Below, piece after piece: positions 8,170 to 15,171 of a stretch of DNA of 64,000 bases. The translations under genes were made by a program, and so were the position numbers. The notes beneath the pieces are model-generated. The model ran no database searches and was not told the origin of the DNA. It saw only the letters and a program-made list of their open reading frames with translations. This DNA is from Hymenobacter psychrophilus. GTDB lineage: Bacteria > Bacteroidota > Bacteroidia > Cytophagales > Hymenobacteraceae. Every line of letters starts with the position of its first letter. Position 1 is the first letter of the stretch. The stretch spans positions 372,001 through 436,000 of the forward strand of contig NZ_FNOV01000001.1 in assembly GCF_900107135.1 (NCBI RefSeq), in the 5' to 3' direction.

Positions 8170-8919
8170 ATGCTCACTGCCATGCTTCAGCAACACTACG
8201 ACCAGTACTCGGCCCAGGACCATTTGGTGTGGAAAGTATTGTTTGACCGCCAGACTGCCCTGCTGCACAAGCGGGCCTGCGGGGCGTTCTGGCAGGGCCT
8301 GCGCGCGGCCGGCCTGCACCGCAATGCCCTGCCCGATTTTGGCCAGGTAAGCCAGCGCCTGCAGCACGCCACCGGCTGGCAGCTGGTACCGGTTGCCGGA
8401 ATGCTGAACGATGCCGATTTCTACGGCATGCTGGCCCGGCGCCAATTCCCGGCCACGGTCTGGATCCGGAGCATGGCGCAGTTCGATTTCATCGAAGAGC
8501 CCGACCTGTTCCACGGCGTGTTCGGCCACGTACCGCTGCTGATGGACGCGGCCTTTGCCGACTTCCTGCAGTTCCTCGGCCACGTGGCTACGCTGCATTT
8601 GCCCGACGCGGCAGCCATGATGCGGCTGGAGCGGCTCTATGGCTTCGCGGTACAATTTGGGTTGGTGCACGAAAGTGGCGAAACCCGCCTGTTCGGGGCC
8701 GGACTGCTCTCGTCGTCGGGCGAAATCCACCATTATCTATCTGAGGCCGCCCCGCGCCAGCCCTTTGAGCTGGCCGCCGTGCTCGATACGCCCTACAGCG
8801 AGGCGCACCTGCAGGATGGCTACTTCGAGCTCAGCAGCTGGGAGCAGCTCACCGAAAGCGTAGCCGATTTGGCCGCCGTTCTGGCTGCTGCCCCTCAGCC
8901 GATGCTGGTGACGGAGTAG
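8170..8919 (+). CDS. Phenylalanine-4-hydroxylase paralogue with altered iron ligand
   Basis: A bacterial-type aromatic amino-acid hydroxylase of 249 residues (catalytic domain only, no ACT domain). The family oxidises phenylalanine to tyrosine with tetrahydropterin, oxygen and iron. The two iron histidines, His115 and His120, are present in EEPDLFHGVFGHVPLL. The third ligand, normally Glu in WFTxEFGL, is Gln162 here (GFAVQFGL), and the preceding Trp is Gly. The next gene keeps the Glu at the aligned site. Activity is therefore doubtful; it may be weak, altered or regulatory. The start is the ATG at 8170 next to the terminator, or the ATG at 8182. Expression is probably controlled by the upstream leader and hairpin. 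Confidence 0.88.
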   Translation: MLTAMLQQHYDQYSAQDHLVWKVLFDRQTALLHKRACGAFWQGLRAAGLHRNALPDFGQVSQRLQHATGWQLVPVAGMLNDADFYGMLARRQFPATVWIRSMAQFDFIEEPDLFHGVFGHVPLLMDAAFADFLQFLGHVATLHLPDAAAMMRLERLYGFAVQFGLVHESGETRLFGAGLLSSSGEIHHYLSEAAPRQPFELAAVLDTPYSEAHLQDGYFELSSWEQLTESVADLAAVLAAAPQPMLVTE

Positions 8920-8956
8920 GTGGGCAGGATAAAATTCCGGCTTTTCGGCCGGCCCG

Positions 8957-8987
8957 TTTGCTGTTTAATTCTGGCGTGCTACATTTG
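8957..8987 (+). promoter_or_regulatory. Bacteroidota promoter for the second hydroxylase unit
   Basis: TTTG at 8957-8960 and TACATTTG at 8980-8987 are separated by 19 bases, an excellent match to the Bacteroidota housekeeping promoter (TTTG, about 19 bases, TAnnTTTG). The leader ATG at 8994 lies only six bases after the -7 element, which suggests a leaderless or nearly leaderless transcript for the leader peptide. Confidence 0.8.
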
Positions 8988-8993
8988 CTCCCG

Positions 8994-9083
8994 ATGACCC
9001 GCTTCACTTCCCGCTATTATGCTTATGCCTATTACGCCCCGCAAGGGAGCGGAGCGGCGGCGGCGTGCCGGAATCAGGAGTAG
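8994..9083 (+). CDS. Tyrosine-rich attenuator leader peptide
   Basis: This is a 29-residue ORF starting MTRFTSRYYAYAYYAP, with five tyrosines within seven codons (9015-9035). It sits between a near-consensus promoter and a terminator hairpin ahead of a phenylalanine hydroxylase gene, whose product makes tyrosine. Bases 9069-9078 (CGGAATCAGG), inside its last codons, can pair with 9111-9120 (CCTGCTTCCG), the left arm of the terminator, at nine of ten positions. A ribosome stalled at the Tyr codons would leave 9069-9078 free to form this antiterminator, while one that reaches the stop at 9081 would cover it. This is the full logic of tyrosine-sensing attenuation. The ORF and pairing are visible; the regulation is inferred. 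Confidence 0.85.
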   Translation: MTRFTSRYYAYAYYAPQGSGAAAACRNQE

Positions 9084-9107
9084 CAAATCCTCTTCCAACG
9101 TCTTGTC

Positions 9108-9150
9108 AGGCCTGCTTCCGCTTCGTGCGGGGGCAGGCCTTTTCTTTTTC
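9108..9150 (+). terminator. Attenuator terminator before second hydroxylase
   Basis: AGGCCTGC (9108-9115) pairs perfectly with GCAGGCCT (9133-9140), with an inner CCGC/GCGG stem around TTCGT and a T-rich tail at 9140-9150. Its left arm is the predicted partner of the antiterminator segment 9069-9078. Confidence 0.88.
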
Positions 9151-9170
9151 CCTCTTTTTGTTTGCCAACG

Positions 9171-9920
9171 ATGAACACGCTCCTCGAAACCGCCGCCGCC
9201 CAGCCCCTGCTCCGCCAGGAATACGCCAGCTACACAGCCGCCGACCAGCACGTGTGGCAGTTGCTTTTTGATAGGCAGATGGAACTGCTGCCCGGCCGCG
9301 CAGCCGATACGTTTCTGGAAGGCGTGCACCGCGTGGGCTTCACCCGCGAGGCCATCCCCGACTTCCGGGAGGTAAACCCGCGCCTATTGGCAATAACGGG
9401 CTGGGAACTGGTCGTGGTACCCGGCATCGTAGACGACACCGTGTTTTTTGGGCTGCTGGCCGAGCGCAGGTTTCCGGCCACTACCTGGCTCCGCACCCTG
9501 GCCCAGCTCGATTACCTGGAGGAGCCCGACATGTTCCACGACGTGTTCGGCCACGTGCCGTTGCTAACAAACCCCGGTTTCGCGGCGTTCCTGCAGGAGT
9601 TGGGCGCGGCGGCCGTGCGGCACAGCCAGGAGCCCGGCGCACTGGAAATGTTCACGCGGCTCTACTGGTTTACCGCCGAGTTCGGCCTGATTCAGCAGCC
9701 CGAGGGTTTGCGCATCTACGGGGCCGGCCTGCTCTCGTCGCACGGCGAGGTAAAGTTCAGCCTGGGTGAGCAGCCCACCCGCCTGCCGTTCAGCCTGCAA
9801 GGGGTGCTCGATACGCCTTTCGAGAAGGACAAATTCCAGGACCTCTACTTCGGGCTCGACAACATGCAGCAGTTGCCGGAAAGCCTGACGGCGTTAGGTG
9901 AGATGATTGAGATGAAATAG
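9171..9920 (+). CDS. phhA: Phenylalanine-4-hydroxylase
   Basis: A catalytic-domain aromatic amino-acid hydroxylase of 249 residues that forms tyrosine from phenylalanine. The iron-binding triad is intact: His123 and His128 in MFHDVFGHVPLL, and Glu170 in WFTAEFGL. The following IYGAGLLSSHGE block is also typical. I chose the ATG at 9171 over the in-frame TTG at 9162. It is about 57% identical by eye to the gene just upstream in the conserved core and appears to be a tandem duplicate including the leader and terminator. The Tyr-rich leader implies it is induced when tyrosine is scarce. No pterin-synthesis gene is nearby. Confidence 0.93.
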   Translation: MNTLLETAAAQPLLRQEYASYTAADQHVWQLLFDRQMELLPGRAADTFLEGVHRVGFTREAIPDFREVNPRLLAITGWELVVVPGIVDDTVFFGLLAERRFPATTWLRTLAQLDYLEEPDMFHDVFGHVPLLTNPGFAAFLQELGAAAVRHSQEPGALEMFTRLYWFTAEFGLIQQPEGLRIYGAGLLSSHGEVKFSLGEQPTRLPFSLQGVLDTPFEKDKFQDLYFGLDNMQQLPESLTALGEMIEMK

Positions 9921-9921
9921 C

Positions 9922-10000
9922 GAGGTAGCGGGCTGACGTTCAATTGGCCCAATTGCGCCATTTACGCCGACAGGCTAAGTGAACGTCAACTCACTACCTC
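9922..10000. repeat. Inverted repeat between convergent genes
   Basis: GAGGTAG plus TGACGTTCA on the left (9922 to about 9942) pairs with TGAACGTCA and CTACCTC on the right (about 9980-10000). A second copy of ACTACC follows. It lies between the converging hydroxylase and DUF962 genes and may act as a bidirectional terminator, though T-runs are weak. Confidence 0.65.
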
Positions 10001-10016
10001 ACTACCCACCACTCAC

Positions 10017-10499
10017 CTAATAGCGCCAGCCCAGCCGGCGGTACACGAAGTGCAGGAGCCAGAGCGGGCCGATGAGCAGGAACTGCAGGTCTTTGAGGAA
10101 TGATGGCTTTTTGCCCTCGACCTTGTGGCCCCAGAACTGCCCGATCCAGGCCAGTATGAACACAATAAGGCATACGGCCCAGAGCGGTAGCGCGGCCTGG
10201 GCCTGCACCAGCCGCAAGGCCAGCGCCATGGCCAGCCACACCAGCACCATGCCCATGGCCAGCCGCCCCGACAGCCGCACGTAGTAGCCCACGGCCAGCA
10301 CCATTACCAGCGTAGCCCAGTTGATCCAGGGGCTAACGGCGCGCAAGCCCGCCGGCACCGGCACCGACCAAAGCAGCCCCAGGATGGCGAACATAATCAG
10401 CGGCACGCACACCCAATGCACCAGTTTGTTGGTCGGGTTCTGGTGGCTCTCGGCGTACTCGTCGAGTAGCCGTTGCACGGGCGAAGCGGTGGTATTCAT
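10017..10499 (-). CDS. DUF962/Mpo1-like membrane protein
   Basis: A 160-residue protein of the DUF962 family, whose yeast member Mpo1 is a dioxygenase that degrades 2-hydroxy fatty acids. The N-terminal RLLDEYAESHQNPTNKLVHW contains the conserved histidines of the family, and a second His cluster occurs in WIGQFWGHKVEGKKPSF. Four hydrophobic segments suggest an inner-membrane protein. The C-terminal LIGPLWLLHFVYRR is also characteristic. The start is the ATG at 10499. It is the last gene of a - strand pair with the dienelactone hydrolase but is separated from it by a strong terminator, so it probably has its own promoter. The substrate in bacteria is unknown. Confidence 0.85.
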   Translation of the reverse strand: MNTTASPVQRLLDEYAESHQNPTNKLVHWVCVPLIMFAILGLLWSVPVPAGLRAVSPWINWATLVMVLAVGYYVRLSGRLAMGMVLVWLAMALALRLVQAQAALPLWAVCLIVFILAWIGQFWGHKVEGKKPSFLKDLQFLLIGPLWLLHFVYRRLGWRY

Positions 10500-10590
10500 C
10501 GGTTGCGGTGAAGGGTGAAAGTAGCAGGTAAAAGGTAACTATTCGTGCGCTTTCACGCTGATAAAGTATTGGTTTGTCTTCACGAAGCCC

Positions 10591-10627
10591 AAAGAAAAAG
10601 GCTGCCCCACCGGGGCAGCCTTTTTCT
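10591..10627 (-). terminator. Terminator after dienelactone hydrolase
   Basis: AAAGGCTGCCCC (10598-10609) pairs with GGGGCAGCCTTT (10612-10623) around a tiny loop, with T/A runs on both sides. Read on the - strand it follows the hydrolase stop by about 60 bases. Confidence 0.88.
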
Positions 10628-10686
10628 GGTAAATAAGGGTTGGGTGAAAGCTCGGCTTAACCGAAAAAACCGTGCTATTCCGCAGG

Positions 10687-11550
10687 CTACTTCAGCTTGA
10701 GGTGCGCCTTCAGGTAGGCGACGGAAGCGGCGTGGGCATCTTCGGCCATTGCCTTGCTGTACTTGGGGTTGGAAGGGTTGGCGAAGGCGTGGTCGGCGTC
10801 GTAGGCTTTTACGGTGAGGCCCTTTTTGGCCGCCTTCATGTTCTTTTCGAACTCGGTTACCACCTCCTGATTGATCCATTTGTCCTGCTTGGCGAAAACC
10901 ATCAGCACGTCGGTATTCAGGGTTTTGAGCTTGGCCACATCCTTTTCGGGCATGCCGTAGTACATCACCGCGCCCACCGCCTGCTTGCCGGCCAGCAGGG
11001 CCGTTTGCAGGCTCCAGCCGCCGCCGAAGCACCAGCCGATGCTGGCTACCTGAGCGCGGGGCCCGGCGTGCAACAGCGCGCCTTTGATGATGGCCTCAGC
11101 CCGGGCGGTTTTCACGGCCTGCATGAGCTTGCCGGCTTCGTCGGCCGTGGCGGCTACTTGCCCGTCGTAGAGGTCGAGGGCAATGACGTTGGTGCCGGGC
11201 AGCTCCTTCGCGAAACGGGCGGCTTCCTGCTTGATGTAGTCGTTCAGGCCCCACCACTCGTGAATGACAAACAGGTACTTATCCGAACGGGTGTTACTCT
11301 TGATTTCGAAAGCCTTGCTCTTGCCGCCGTCGGTGGTCGTGAACTCAATCATCTCGCCGCCACCGGCGTAGCGGAAAGGAAGGGGTGCGTCGTGGCCGCC
11401 CGAGAAATCCTCGTTGGATGCCAGCATGGCGAAGGTTTCGGTGGCGTTAGGGCCGGCGGCCGGCTTGGCGCAGCAGCTCATCGAGGTTTGGGCCGAGGCC
11501 ACGGAAACCACGCTTAGCAGCGCGGCGCACAGCGTCCAGAACTTTTTCAT
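10687..11550 (-). CDS. Secreted dienelactone hydrolase family protein
   Basis: An alpha/beta-hydrolase of the DLH family, 287 residues. The N-terminus is a signal peptide ending near SVASAQ, followed by a Cys-rich stretch. The catalytic Cys174 lies in GWCFGGG, the elbow motif of the family, and Glu98 in VIHEWWGLND corresponds to the conserved acid that activates the Cys. A late Asp in FAKQDKW and His in DADHAFANPS complete the triad. The family hydrolyses lactones or esters; exact substrate unknown. It is probably periplasmic. A - strand terminator follows, and about 100 bases separate it from the next gene upstream. Confidence 0.9.
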   Translation of the reverse strand: MKKFWTLCAALLSVVSVASAQTSMSCCAKPAAGPNATETFAMLASNEDFSGGHDAPLPFRYAGGGEMIEFTTTDGGKSKAFEIKSNTRSDKYLFVIHEWWGLNDYIKQEAARFAKELPGTNVIALDLYDGQVAATADEAGKLMQAVKTARAEAIIKGALLHAGPRAQVASIGWCFGGGWSLQTALLAGKQAVGAVMYYGMPEKDVAKLKTLNTDVLMVFAKQDKWINQEVVTEFEKNMKAAKKGLTVKAYDADHAFANPSNPKYSKAMAEDAHAASVAYLKAHLKLK

Positions 11551-11656
11551 GGGAGAAATATGGGGGAGGAAAGATACCCCGGTCTTTTCCGTGTAGCTAC
11601 ACGAATAAGCCGGGGCTGCTTTAACCGAAAGCGCGGAAATTAGTTTCAGCCAATTG

Positions 11657-12973
11657 CTATTCAGCGCCGGTGTGGATGCTGGCTTTTAGCTCGGTAAGCA
11701 AAGCATAAAGCCCCACGTAGGTGCGGTTGAGGTAGATGAAGTGCTCGGAACCGCGCGGCTCGCGCTGCTCTCGCAGTTCGGGATCCTGCATCAGACCGTC
11801 GCCGAGGGCGTAGAGGGCCTGCATGTAGGTAGGGTCGCCGAAATCGAAAGTAGCTTGGCGGAAAGGGCGGCCCACCAGCTCCAGCGAGGCCTGCATGGTA
11901 CGCACGTAGAACTCGCGGCGGGCAGGTGCGTCGCCGGTGTGCAGCACACCGCCCTCGGTGAGCAGCGCCGCTAATTTGGCCGGATCAGCCAGGGTTTCGG
12001 GGGCGAGCAGGGCTACGAACAGACGGTGCACGTCTTCGGGAATCTCTTTCACGCAGCCAAAATCGAGCACGCCCACGGTGCCACCGTCGTCGGGACGGAG
12101 CAGGAAGTTACCGGGGTGCGGATCGGCGTGCACGCGGCGCAGCTCGTTGAGCTGGAACATGTAGAAGTCCCAGAGCGCCTGGCCCAGCTGGTTGCGTACG
12201 GCCTGGCTGGGGTTGGTGAGCAGAAACTCGCGCAGGTGCTGGCCGGGCAGCCAGTCCATCGTCAGGATGCGGGCCGACGACAGCTCGGGGTAGTAGCGCG
12301 GGAACTGCAGGTGGGCCAGCCCGGCGCAGGCGGCGGCAATTTCCTGGCCCCGGCGTAGCTCCAGGGCGTAGTCGGTTTCCTCAATCAGGCGGGTTTCTAC
12401 TTCCTGCATGTAGGGCCGTACAGTGGCTTCGTCGAGGCCGAGCACGCGCAACGCCACCGGCTTCACGAGCCGGATATCCGAGCGGATACTGTCGGCCACG
12501 CCGGGGTACTGCACCTTCACGGCCAGCTCCAAACCGTCCTTACGGGCGAAATGCACCTGCCCGATGCTGGCGGCCTGCCGGGCCTCCCGGTCGAACTCAT
12601 CAAACACCTCGAAAGGCGACTTCCCGAAAGCGTCGCGGAAGGCCTTGACCACCAGTGGGCCCGAGAGGGGCGGGGTCTGGTACTGGGCCTGGGCAAACTG
12701 GTCGGCGTAGGCGGTGGGCAGCAGATTTTTCTCCATCGCCAGCATCTGGGCCACTTTCAGCACGGAGCCTTTCATCTCGCTGAGCGTGCCGTAGAGCTCG
12801 GCCGCGTTGGCGGCGTGCAAGTCGGCCATCGGGCTGTCGGCCCCTACGGCCCGCTTGGCGTAGTGCTTCACGTAGTTGGCCCCCACATGGAGGCCGGTTT
12901 TGGCAAACCGTGCCGCCCGCGCCACTTTAGTTGTCGGCAGCGAGGTAAGGGATTTAGGAGGGTTTTCGGGCAT
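11657..12973 (-). CDS. UbiB/ABC1/AarF-type atypical kinase
   Basis: A 438-residue member of the ABC1/UbiB family of atypical kinases or ATPases, which in other organisms act on quinone or isoprenoid lipid homeostasis. The family-specific N-terminal motif KxGQ appears as KVAQ, followed by NLLP, and the Ala-rich nucleotide loop as AASIGQVHFA. The VKVQYPGV strand, the HADPHPGNFL catalytic loop and LDFGCVKEI (DFG) follow. No transmembrane helix is evident at the C-terminus. It lies downstream of a TetR gene on the same strand with a large inverted repeat between them, and the two are often paired in this phylum, so the TetR protein may control it. Confidence 0.9.
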   Translation of the reverse strand: MPENPPKSLTSLPTTKVARAARFAKTGLHVGANYVKHYAKRAVGADSPMADLHAANAAELYGTLSEMKGSVLKVAQMLAMEKNLLPTAYADQFAQAQYQTPPLSGPLVVKAFRDAFGKSPFEVFDEFDREARQAASIGQVHFARKDGLELAVKVQYPGVADSIRSDIRLVKPVALRVLGLDEATVRPYMQEVETRLIEETDYALELRRGQEIAAACAGLAHLQFPRYYPELSSARILTMDWLPGQHLREFLLTNPSQAVRNQLGQALWDFYMFQLNELRRVHADPHPGNFLLRPDDGGTVGVLDFGCVKEIPEDVHRLFVALLAPETLADPAKLAALLTEGGVLHTGDAPARREFYVRTMQASLELVGRPFRQATFDFGDPTYMQALYALGDGLMQDPELREQREPRGSEHFIYLNRTYVGLYALLTELKASIHTGAE

Positions 12974-12999
12974 CAGGAAGGGCTATAAGGAATAAGGCA

Positions 13000-13085
13000 G
13001 TAGGGGCGGGGCTTGTCCCCGCCCGCCGTTAAACGGTCCGGATTTGAACCGTTCAACGGCGGGCGGGGACAAGCCCCGCCCCTAC
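13000..13085. repeat. Long inverted repeat between TetR and UbiB genes
   Basis: The arms 13000-13037 and 13048-13085 are 38 bases long and complementary apart from one mismatch, beginning GTAGGGGCGGGGCTTGTCCC. The loop is 10 bases. The GTAGGGGCGGGG end resembles the repeat at 30708-30750. It lies inside a - strand gene cluster and has no T-tract. Confidence 0.88.
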
Positions 13086-13100
13086 AGGCACCAGCTAAGC

Positions 13101-13775
13101 TTACCGCCGCCGACTGTGTAACAGGAAGCGCACGAAATCCACGGCCGAATCGAGGGTGTTGCGGCCCACGAGGTCGAAGCTGAGGGTAACGGCCTTCTCG
13201 ATGGCGGCGTCGGTGCGCTCAAAGTCCACGGTGTCATCTTTGGCAAAGAAGCCGAGCACGAACAGCAGCTGCTGCCAGAAGAAGCGCGGGTAACCATCCT
13301 GAATAAGTTTGCGGCTGGCTACCTCGTCGGTGCGGCGACCTTCGCGCATGATATCGGTCACAAACTCCTCGAAATCCTGACGAAAATCGTCGAGCACGCG
13401 GGGCGTGAGGCCGGGCATGCGGTGCAGCGAGCGGCGCAGGCTTTGCAAAGCGTAGCTCCGGTTGCGCTTCAGAATCTCAATCAGGGTATAGTAGAACCCC
13501 AGCAGCTTCTCGCGGGCGCCATACTGCTCCCAAACGGGCTCCTTAGCGGCCGTAGCGCGGGCTTCCCGACCGAAATCGGCCCATATTTCGCGGTCGATGG
13601 CGTCGAAGTTGGCGTACACCCGGTAGAACTCCTGCTCGGGTAAACCCAGCTTCTGGGTGAGCTTGTACACCGATTGTGGTGGGGAGCCTTTCTTGAGTAC
13701 GTAATCGAAGTATGCCTGCTTGATGCGGGCCTTGGGCGTGGCCGCTTCGGGCGCGGCAGTAATGGGCTGTTTCAT
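13101..13775 (-). CDS. TetR-family regulator paired with UbiB
   Basis: A 224-residue protein with a TetR-like N-terminal helix-turn-helix: RIKQAYFDYVLKKG, then SVYKLTQKLGLPEQEFYRVYANFDAID, which ends like a TetR recognition helix (residues about 17-63). The C-terminal two thirds is helical and probably binds a ligand. The gene is 42 bases after the photolyase stop and 127 bases before the UbiB-like gene on the same strand. The family usually represses neighbouring genes; the ligand is not known. The N-terminal 15 residues are low complexity and Ala/Pro-rich. Confidence 0.82.
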   Translation of the reverse strand: MKQPITAAPEAATPKARIKQAYFDYVLKKGSPPQSVYKLTQKLGLPEQEFYRVYANFDAIDREIWADFGREARATAAKEPVWEQYGAREKLLGFYYTLIEILKRNRSYALQSLRRSLHRMPGLTPRVLDDFRQDFEEFVTDIMREGRRTDEVASRKLIQDGYPRFFWQQLLFVLGFFAKDDTVDFERTDAAIEKAVTLSFDLVGRNTLDSAVDFVRFLLHSRRR

Positions 13776-13817
13776 ATCGGGGGTATAACAAGGAGCAATA
13801 CGGTAGGGTTTCGCACA

Positions 13818-15137
13818 TTAACTCTCCGCCCGGTATGCGGTGCGCAAGGTGTCGATGGCCCGCTGCCGGGCGAATTTGTGGTCAACAATAGGAGCGGGGT
13901 AGGCGGCGGTGCCGTATTCGGGCACCCACTGCTTCACGTAGGCCAGGTCGGGGTCGTAGCTTTCGAGCTGGCTTTGGGGGCTGTAGACCCGGAACCAGGG
14001 TGCGGCCACCACGCCGGTGCCGGCCATCCATTGCCAGTTGCCCACGTTCTGGCTCATATCGTAGTCGAGTAGCTTATCGGCAAAGTACCCGTCGCCCCAG
14101 CGCCAGTCGATGAGCAGGTGTTTTACCAGGAAGCCGGCCGCCGTAATGCGGGCGCGGTTGGGCATGTAGCCAGTGGCGTTCAGCTCCCGCATGCCGGCAT
14201 CGACGAGCGGGTAGCCGGTCTGGCCTGCGCACCAGGCCGCAAACTCGTCTTCGTTGTTGCGGTAGGGCACTTGGCGCAGGCGCGGGTCGAAGCTCTCGGT
14301 GGCCGTGCCGGGGTAATGCCAAAGCAGCATCATAAAATAGTCGCGCCACACCAACTCGGCCAGCAGCTTGGGGTTGAGCTCCCGGGCCTGGCGCATCAGC
14401 GCGCGCACACTCAGCGTACCGAAGCGCAGGTGCACCGAGCGGCGCGTGCTGCTGTTGACGAGTCCCGGCCGGTCGCGGGTTTTGTGGTAGTCGCGCACCA
14501 GGGCCTCGGTGGGTAGCTCGTTGGCCGGCACGAACTGCTCGCACCGCTCAAACCCCATATCGGCCAGCGTAGGTCGGGCCGGCGCATCGGGTAGGGCGCG
14601 CAGGTTTTCGGCCCTGAATAATTGGGCCGAAGGGTGCGGCTGCAAGTCCACATCCTGTACCTTTTCCAGCCAGGCTTTGCGGTAAGAACCGAATGTGCGC
14701 GCCGGCTTACCCGACTTACCCAGCAACTCGTTTTTGGCAAAAATTACCTGGTCCTTGAAAGCGTGAAACTCCGCTCCATGCTGCCGGGCCAGTGCCGTTA
14801 TGGCTCCGTCGCGCTCGGCAGCGTAGGGCTCGTAGTCCTCGTTGGTGTAAATGGCAGCTACCTCATGCTGGCTCAGCAGCTGCTCAAAAACCTCCAGCGG
14901 CCGTCCGTAAAAGGCCAAAAAGCTACCCCCGGCGGCCTGGGTTTCCTGGCCCAGGCGCTCCACCTGGTCGTAAATGAACGTGACGCGGGCATCCCGCCGG
15001 GAGGGCAGCAAATCCAGGATTTCGCGGTCGTAGATAAACAGTGGCACCACCGGGTAGCCGCTTTGCAGGGCCGCTGTCAGGCCCGCGTTGTCGTGCACCC
15101 GCAGGTCGCGCCGGTGCCAGAAGAGAACGAATTTCAT
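13818..15137 (-). CDS. phr: Deoxyribodipyrimidine photolyase / cryptochrome family
   Basis: A 439-residue class I photolyase-like flavoprotein that repairs UV-induced cyclobutane dimers with blue light. The N-terminal Rossmann antenna domain begins MKFVLFWHRRDLRVHDN. The FAD-binding half includes STRRSVHLRFGTLS, then ELVWRDYFMMLLWHYPG, PLVDAGMRELNATGYMPNRAR and the hallmark NVGNWQWMAGTG, ending WFRVYSPQSQ. All these fit a CPD photolyase, although a cryptochrome role cannot be excluded. It is in a - strand cluster: SDR, photolyase, TetR, UbiB-like, with 34 and 42 base gaps on either side. Confidence 0.92.
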   Translation of the reverse strand: MKFVLFWHRRDLRVHDNAGLTAALQSGYPVVPLFIYDREILDLLPSRRDARVTFIYDQVERLGQETQAAGGSFLAFYGRPLEVFEQLLSQHEVAAIYTNEDYEPYAAERDGAITALARQHGAEFHAFKDQVIFAKNELLGKSGKPARTFGSYRKAWLEKVQDVDLQPHPSAQLFRAENLRALPDAPARPTLADMGFERCEQFVPANELPTEALVRDYHKTRDRPGLVNSSTRRSVHLRFGTLSVRALMRQARELNPKLLAELVWRDYFMMLLWHYPGTATESFDPRLRQVPYRNNEDEFAAWCAGQTGYPLVDAGMRELNATGYMPNRARITAAGFLVKHLLIDWRWGDGYFADKLLDYDMSQNVGNWQWMAGTGVVAAPWFRVYSPQSQLESYDPDLAYVKQWVPEYGTAAYPAPIVDHKFARQRAIDTLRTAYRAES

Positions 15138-15171
15138 TGGGAGCTTAAAGGAAGTTCAACCAGCCAATCCG

